From an uncultured Lachnospiraceae bacterium (lineage in GTDB: Bacteria > Bacillota > Clostridia > Lachnospirales > Lachnospiraceae), in assembly GCA_900551895.1 (NCBI GenBank), contig URXX01000004.1:83715-147714 (forward strand): a stretch of 64,000 nucleotides of DNA, given 5' to 3'. The notes under the pieces were generated by a model, which searched no databases, had not been told where the DNA came from, and was given only the letters and a program-made list of their open reading frames with translations. The position numbers were made by a program, and so were the translations under genes. Of the stretch, positions 59,247 through 64,000 are shown piece after piece; the stretch's first letter is position 1, and every line of letters starts with the position of its first letter.

Positions 59247-61586
59247 ATGAGTACTGTTTTAACAAAAAAACAAATGACCGAAGAAGATATTAAATTACAG
59301 TATATTACACCTGCCATTATTTCTAAATGGGATGTTAGAAAAATTACAATGGAAACGCAGGTTACAGATGGTAAAATCAATTTAAAAGGAAATTTTGTTT
59401 TTCGTGAAAAGCCAAAACGAGCAGATTATATCCTGTATATGAGTGCAAATAATCCGATCGCCGTTATTGAGGCTAAGGACAATAAACATAGTATTTCACA
59501 TGGTTTGCAACAGGCTATGACGTATGCGCAGATGCTCGATCTTCCATTTGCATACAGTTCTAATGGAGACGGATTTGCAGAACATGATTTTCTTACAGGA
59601 AAAGAACGGATAATTGGATTGGATGAATTTCCAAGTGAATCAGAACTGGTTGAACGTTTTAAACAAGAATCAGGAATGACTTCTGCGCAGGAAGCGATTA
59701 TTCAACAACCATATTATAGTAGTCAGAATACATATCCTCCACGCTATTATCAGCGTATTGCAATCAATAGAACTGTAGATGCGATTGCAAGAGGACAAAA
59801 GCGGTTGTTACTTGTTATGGCAACTGGTACAGGTAAGACTTATACTGCTTTTCAAATAGTCTATCGTATGCTTCAAAGTGGAATGAAACGGAAAATTCTT
59901 TATCTGGCTGACCGCAATATTCTTGTGGATCAATCGATACAACAGGATTTTGCACCATTAGAGAAAGTAATTCATAAAATTAATGTTGCAAAGGATGATA
60001 AAAATACGATTACTTCTCATGAGGTTTATTTTTCGTTATATCAGCAATTAGTCGGTGATGACGACAAAGAACATTTTAGTGAATTGTTTACTCCCGATTT
60101 TTTTGATCTTATCATAGTAGATGAATGTCACCGTGGGAGTGCGAAAGAAGAAAGTCGCTGGCGAAAAATTTTGGAATATTTTAGTTCCGCAACTCAAATA
60201 GGAATGACAGCAACACCAAAAGAAACGAAGTATATTTCTAATCTTTCATATTTTCATGACCCTGTATACTCTTACAGCTTGAAAGAAGGTATTGAAGATG
60301 GATTTCTTGCGCCATTTAGAGTGATTAATATTATGACTGATATTGGCGATGGATGGCGGCCTCGAAAGGGACAAAGAGATATTTTGGGAAATGAAATTGA
60401 AGATAGAATTTACACAAATAGTGATTATGATTATAACATCATTATAGAAGACCGTATTCAGCAAGTAGCTTTAGAAATAACACGTTACTTAAAAGCAACT
60501 GACAGAATGGCGAAAACAATCGTATTTTGTGCAACAGAAGATGCTGCAGAACGTATGCGTCAGGCTTTAGTAAACTTAAATGCTGATATGGTCAGAAAAA
60601 ATCCAGATTATGTTGTGAGAATTACCGGAAGTGATGATTATGGGAAAAAGAAGCTCGATTATTTTATTTCTGTTGCATCTCCATATCCTGTTATCGCAAC
60701 AACTTCCAAACTATTGTCGACGGGAGCAGACTGCAAAATGACAAAACTGATTGTTTTGGATGAAATGATTGGATCTATGACAGAATTTAAACAAATTATT
60801 GGTCGTGGAACCAGACTTCGAGAAAAAGAAGGGAAAACTCATTTTGTTGTTATGGATTTTCGAAATGTAACTAGATTATTTGCGGATCCCGATTGGGATG
60901 GACCAATTGAAATTAATGAAAATTTCACTCCTAAGAAAGAAATTACTTATGGAGAAGAATCTGATCAGACTAATGTTATCAAAGATCCAAAAGTTCCTTA
61001 CGGAAATCCAAAACCAATTATTGACCGAGATGGATGTAAAGTTCAAATTATTCATAAAACAGTTTCCGTGTATGATACCAACGGAAAACTTTTAAGACAA
61101 GAAAGTATTGTGGATTATACGAAAGAAAATATTATTGGTGAATACGCATCGTTAGATAATTTTATAAGACAATGGTCGCAAGAAGAGAAAAAAGAGAAAA
61201 TCAAAGAAATGCTTTTTGAAAGGGGAATTGATCTTGAAACGATGAAAAAAGAGCAAAATATGGTAGATGTAGATGATTTTGATTTTATTTGCCATGTAGC
61301 CTTTGATAAAAAGCCTTTAACTCGGAAGGAAAGAGCTAATAATGTAAAAAAACGTGATTTTCTCAGTAAATATAGCGGTATTGCCAGAGACGTGCTGGAA
61401 GCACTTTTGGATAAATACATGAATACCGGTATATATGAAATCGAGAAAACTGAAATTTTAAAACTTGATCCGTTCTTGAAACTGGGAAAACCAGCAAAAA
61501 TTGCAGGATATTTTGGTGGAAAAGCTGGTTATATGCAAGCGGTGAAAGAACTTGAAAAAGAAATTTACACAGAAGAGGCGGTATAA
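59247..61586 (+). CDS. hsdR: Type I restriction enzyme, R subunit (EcoEI-like)
   Basis: 779 residues from the ATG at 59247 (GGGAGGGG upstream). N-terminal nuclease domain with 'PIAVIEAKDNKHS' (ExK), Walker A 'MATGTGKT' (about 191-198), DEAD-type 'IIVDECHRGS' (about 289-298), motif III 'MTATPKET', motif VI 'QIIGRGTRLREKEGK', and an EcoEI_R-type C-terminus. It translocates and cuts unmodified DNA once bound by the M2S complex. Follows the Xre gene by 14 bases. Confidence 0.95.
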   Translation: MSTVLTKKQMTEEDIKLQYITPAIISKWDVRKITMETQVTDGKINLKGNFVFREKPKRADYILYMSANNPIAVIEAKDNKHSISHGLQQAMTYAQMLDLPFAYSSNGDGFAEHDFLTGKERIIGLDEFPSESELVERFKQESGMTSAQEAIIQQPYYSSQNTYPPRYYQRIAINRTVDAIARGQKRLLLVMATGTGKTYTAFQIVYRMLQSGMKRKILYLADRNILVDQSIQQDFAPLEKVIHKINVAKDDKNTITSHEVYFSLYQQLVGDDDKEHFSELFTPDFFDLIIVDECHRGSAKEESRWRKILEYFSSATQIGMTATPKETKYISNLSYFHDPVYSYSLKEGIEDGFLAPFRVINIMTDIGDGWRPRKGQRDILGNEIEDRIYTNSDYDYNIIIEDRIQQVALEITRYLKATDRMAKTIVFCATEDAAERMRQALVNLNADMVRKNPDYVVRITGSDDYGKKKLDYFISVASPYPVIATTSKLLSTGADCKMTKLIVLDEMIGSMTEFKQIIGRGTRLREKEGKTHFVVMDFRNVTRLFADPDWDGPIEINENFTPKKEITYGEESDQTNVIKDPKVPYGNPKPIIDRDGCKVQIIHKTVSVYDTNGKLLRQESIVDYTKENIIGEYASLDNFIRQWSQEEKKEKIKEMLFERGIDLETMKKEQNMVDVDDFDFICHVAFDKKPLTRKERANNVKKRDFLSKYSGIARDVLEALLDKYMNTGIYEIEKTEILKLDPFLKLGKPAKIAGYFGGKAGYMQAVKELEKEIYTEEAV

Positions 61587-61588
61587 AT

Positions 61589-63070
61589 ATGAGTAATTTA
61601 ACAGGATTTGTAAAAAGACTTCGTGATATTATGCGGAATGATGCTGGCATCAACGGAGATGCACAGCGTATAGAGCAAATTGCATGGATGCTCTTTTTGA
61701 AAGTATACGATGCGAAGGAGCAGGATTGGGAATGGGACGATGAAGATTACGTTTCCATTATTCCTGAAGAATGTCGTTGGAAAAATTGGGCGGTTGATGA
61801 TCGTACAGGTACTGCTATGACAGGAGAAAGATTGTTGGATTTTGTAAATAATTTATTATTTCCAACATTGAAAAAACTTCCTGTTGATGCATCTACTCCA
61901 ATAAAAAAAGCTATTGTTCAAACTACATTTGCAGATGCGAATCAATATATGAAAGACGGTGTACTTCTTCGGCAGGTTATTAATGTAATTGATGATCTGG
62001 ATTTGGGCGATTATGAAGAAAGTCATGCGTTTGGGGAAATTTATGAAACTATTTTAAAAGAGCTACAAAGTGCGGGTTCTTCCGGTGAATTTTATACTCC
62101 TCGTGCAGTAACAGATTTTATGGCAAAAATGATTAATCCACAGATTGGTGAACAGGTAGCCGATTTTGCTTGCGGTACCGGAGGATTTCTTACAAGCTGG
62201 TTAAAAGAATTATCAACAAAAATAGTAACTACAGAGGATCAGGTAGCCTATGATACTTCAATATACGGAATAGAAAAGAAACAGTTCCCGTATATGCTGT
62301 GTATTACCAATATGTTGTTACATGGAATTGATGTGCCAAAGATTTATCATGATAATTCTCTTTTAAAAGATGTTTTAGATTACACGGAAAGCGATCAATT
62401 TGATGTTATTTTGATGAATCCACCCTATGGCGGAAATGAAAAAATGGAAGTGAAAAATCATTTTCCGGCAGATTTGGCAAGTAGTGAAACAGCAGATTTG
62501 TTTATGTCAGTTATTATGTATCGTTTAAAGAAAAATGGGCGTGCTGCTGTAATCCTGCCGGATGGTTTCTTGTTTGGTACAGATAATGCTAAAGTTGCCA
62601 TTAAAAAGAAATTATTTTCTGAATTCAATTTGCATACTGTGATTCGTTTGCCACATAGTGTGTTTGCACCTTATACTTCTATCACTACAAATATTTTATT
62701 CTTTGATCATACAACACCAACAGAAGAAACATGGTTTTATCGTTTGGATATGCCGAAGGGATATAAAAATTTTTCTAAGACAAAACCAATGGAACTCAAA
62801 CATTTTGAACCAGTTATAGAGTGGTGGAAGGACAGAGAAGAAATTAATGAGGATGGTTTCGATAAAGCTAAGAAATTTGCTGTAGAAGAAATCATTGCAA
62901 AAAATTATAATATTGATCTTTGTGGTTATCCTCATGAGGAAGAAGAAATTTTGCCACCAAAGGAATTGATTCAACAATACCAAGAAAAACGAGCTAGCTT
63001 AAATGCTGATATTGACCGTATTTTAGCTCAGATTACAGAAATATTAGGTATTGATCTGGAGGAACAATAA
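61589..63070 (+). CDS. hsdM: Type I restriction-modification, M subunit (N6-adenine methyltransferase)
   Basis: 493 residues. N-terminal helical domain, SAM motif 'ADFACGTGGFLTSWL' (about 191-205), catalytic 'VILMNPPYGG' (NPPY, about 273-282), then 'GRAAVILPDGFLFG'. It methylates adenine at the HsdS-defined target and forms the M2S core. Two bases after hsdR and overlapping hsdS by one base, so the three are one operon in the order R-M-S. Confidence 0.96.
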   Translation: MSNLTGFVKRLRDIMRNDAGINGDAQRIEQIAWMLFLKVYDAKEQDWEWDDEDYVSIIPEECRWKNWAVDDRTGTAMTGERLLDFVNNLLFPTLKKLPVDASTPIKKAIVQTTFADANQYMKDGVLLRQVINVIDDLDLGDYEESHAFGEIYETILKELQSAGSSGEFYTPRAVTDFMAKMINPQIGEQVADFACGTGGFLTSWLKELSTKIVTTEDQVAYDTSIYGIEKKQFPYMLCITNMLLHGIDVPKIYHDNSLLKDVLDYTESDQFDVILMNPPYGGNEKMEVKNHFPADLASSETADLFMSVIMYRLKKNGRAAVILPDGFLFGTDNAKVAIKKKLFSEFNLHTVIRLPHSVFAPYTSITTNILFFDHTTPTEETWFYRLDMPKGYKNFSKTKPMELKHFEPVIEWWKDREEINEDGFDKAKKFAVEEIIAKNYNIDLCGYPHEEEEILPPKELIQQYQEKRASLNADIDRILAQITEILGIDLEEQ

Positions 63071-64000
63071 TGACCGGACAACAATTGAAAAACTCAATAT
63101 TGCAGATGGCTGTTCAGGGAAAACTTGTTCCGCAAGATCCAAATGATGAACCAGCTTCTATATTACTCGCACGAATAAGAAAAGAAAAAGAAGAACTTAT
63201 CAAAGCAGGAAAAATCAAGAAAGAGAAGAATCCTTCTTATATCTTTCGTGGTGCTGATAATTTGCCTTATGAGAAAGTTGGCAAAAACGAGCCAGTGTGT
63301 ATTGCAGATGAGGTTCCTTTTGACATTCCTGAGAGTTGGGAATGGGTAAAAATTAGTGATGTATTTCAAACTGTAATGGGACAATCTCCCAGAGGTGATA
63401 GTGTTAGCAATTTAAAAAATGGAATGGAGTTTCATCAAGGTAAAGTATTTTTTGGTGAAAAATATATTTCGACTTCAGATCAAACAACTGTTTCACCGAC
63501 AAAAATTGCCGAACCAGATTCGATATTGCTTTGTGTTCGTGCACCAGTCGGAAAAGTAAATATTACCAATAGAACTCTCTGTATAGGGCGTGGTTTATGT
63601 GCATTAAAACCTTTAGGTGGCATTAACATTGATTTTGCTTTTCATCTATTGGAGGTATATGAAAATATATTTGTGAAACAAGCAACAGGAACGACATTTG
63701 TTGCCATTACCGGTGAAGTGGTGAAAAATCAGATTGTTCCTTTACCTCCTTTATCTGAACAAGCACGAATTGTCTCCAAAATAAAAGAACTTCTTCCTCT
63801 GCTTTCACAATACCAAAACGCAGAAATAGCGAACAAAAAGTTGCTTAAAGATTTTCCAGCTTTACTAAAAAAGTCAATTTTACAGGAAGCAGTCCAAGGC
63901 AAACTTGTCCCACAAGATCCTACTGATGAGCCAGCTTCCGTTCTTCTGGAACGTATTCGTGCGGAGAAGCAAGAGTTAATTGCCGAAGGTAAAATCAAGA
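63070..64000 (+). CDS. hsdS: Type I restriction-modification, S (specificity) subunit, 3' end outside window
   Basis: Starts at the ATG at 63070, sharing one base with the hsdM stop; 310 residues are seen. The first target recognition domain begins 'DIPESWEWVKISDVFQTVMGQSPRGDS' and ends 'VPLPPLSEQARIV'. A conserved repeat appears twice: 'MAVQGKLVPQDPNDEPAS' (about 13-30) and 'EAVQGKLVPQDPTDEPAS' (about 275-292), each followed by an 'R-I-R-x-E-K' coiled coil. These copies precede TRD1 and TRD2, so the second TRD lies beyond the window. This repeat is a recombination hot spot in phase-variable HsdS proteins. Confidence 0.93.
   Translation, partial: MTGQQLKNSILQMAVQGKLVPQDPNDEPASILLARIRKEKEELIKAGKIKKEKNPSYIFRGADNLPYEKVGKNEPVCIADEVPFDIPESWEWVKISDVFQTVMGQSPRGDSVSNLKNGMEFHQGKVFFGEKYISTSDQTTVSPTKIAEPDSILLCVRAPVGKVNITNRTLCIGRGLCALKPLGGINIDFAFHLLEVYENIFVKQATGTTFVAITGEVVKNQIVPLPPLSEQARIVSKIKELLPLLSQYQNAEIANKKLLKDFPALLKKSILQEAVQGKLVPQDPTDEPASVLLERIRAEKQELIAEGKIK

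Noticed and set aside
1..64000. CRISPR array, tRNA or rRNA genes, prophage
   Set aside because: No regularly spaced repeats, cloverleaf genes, or phage structural genes were seen on either strand.

Overview
The window reads as chromosome of a low-GC, Gram-positive gut anaerobe of the Bacillota (Clostridia, most likely a Lachnospiraceae of the Ruminococcus gnavus/torques or Blautia type). The evidence is T-box leaders on aminoacyl-tRNA synthetase genes, strong AGGAGG ribosome sites, wall-anchored giant glycosidases with FIVAR repeats, and families typical of that clade (DUF4317, DUF4430, DUF5301, a PurF-like protein without its catalytic cysteine). I saw no tRNA, rRNA, CRISPR array, intact insertion sequence or prophage. 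The family-level placement is inference.

Layout. 1-5.6 kb: three cell-surface genes (squalene-cyclase-like alpha/alpha repeat protein, membrane-anchored DUF4430 protein, large wall-anchored beta-propeller protein). 5.8-8.2 kb: tdh-kbl, threonine to glycine plus acetyl-CoA. 8.2-9.5 kb: uracil/xanthine-type permease. 9.5-15.2 kb: a divergent regulon with a TetR regulator and amino-acid permease on one side and an MFS transporter and CocE-type hydrolase on the other, with a clear operator between. 15.2-19.7 kb: PurF-like protein, PdaA-like deacetylase, ClC antiporter, Ogt. 20-25.6 kb: giant GH36-like glycosidase. 25.6-29.3 kb: GNAT protein and T-box-controlled leuS, followed by a structured, unidentified 3' element. 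29.6-32.9 kb: small uncharacterised proteins, a nuclease-gene remnant and an Xre regulator. 33-36.8 kb: T-box-controlled pheS-pheT with a REP-like palindrome between the genes. 36.9-42.7 kb: giant GH84 beta-N-acetylglucosaminidase preceded by a promoter, a BglG/LicT-type antiterminator site (RAT) and an overlapping terminator. 42.8-49 kb: queA, then an LRR-VWA-MoxR operon facing a DUF4317 gene. 49-54 kb: zinc-ribbon protein, sppA, RDD protein, csp, cysK, purine permease. 54-57.2 kb: DUF4318-like protein, a condensation-domain membrane protein and two broken genes. 57.3-64 kb: a defence island.

The defence island holds a HEPN-type Abi_2/AbiF-like protein with a promoter-driven two-hairpin small RNA just behind it on the same strand, and, divergently, an Xre regulator with a type I restriction operon (hsdR-hsdM-hsdS; hsdS runs off the window). 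The Abi protein plus small RNA is the best candidate here for a little-described system, because HEPN Abi proteins of this kind are reported as relatives of the Cas13 nuclease and a candidate AbiF RNA motif has been described beside such genes (from memory, not checked).

The two giant glycosidases point to use of host mucin-type glycans. The GH84 gene appears coupled to a PTS sugar through antitermination; the antiterminator protein itself is not in the window.
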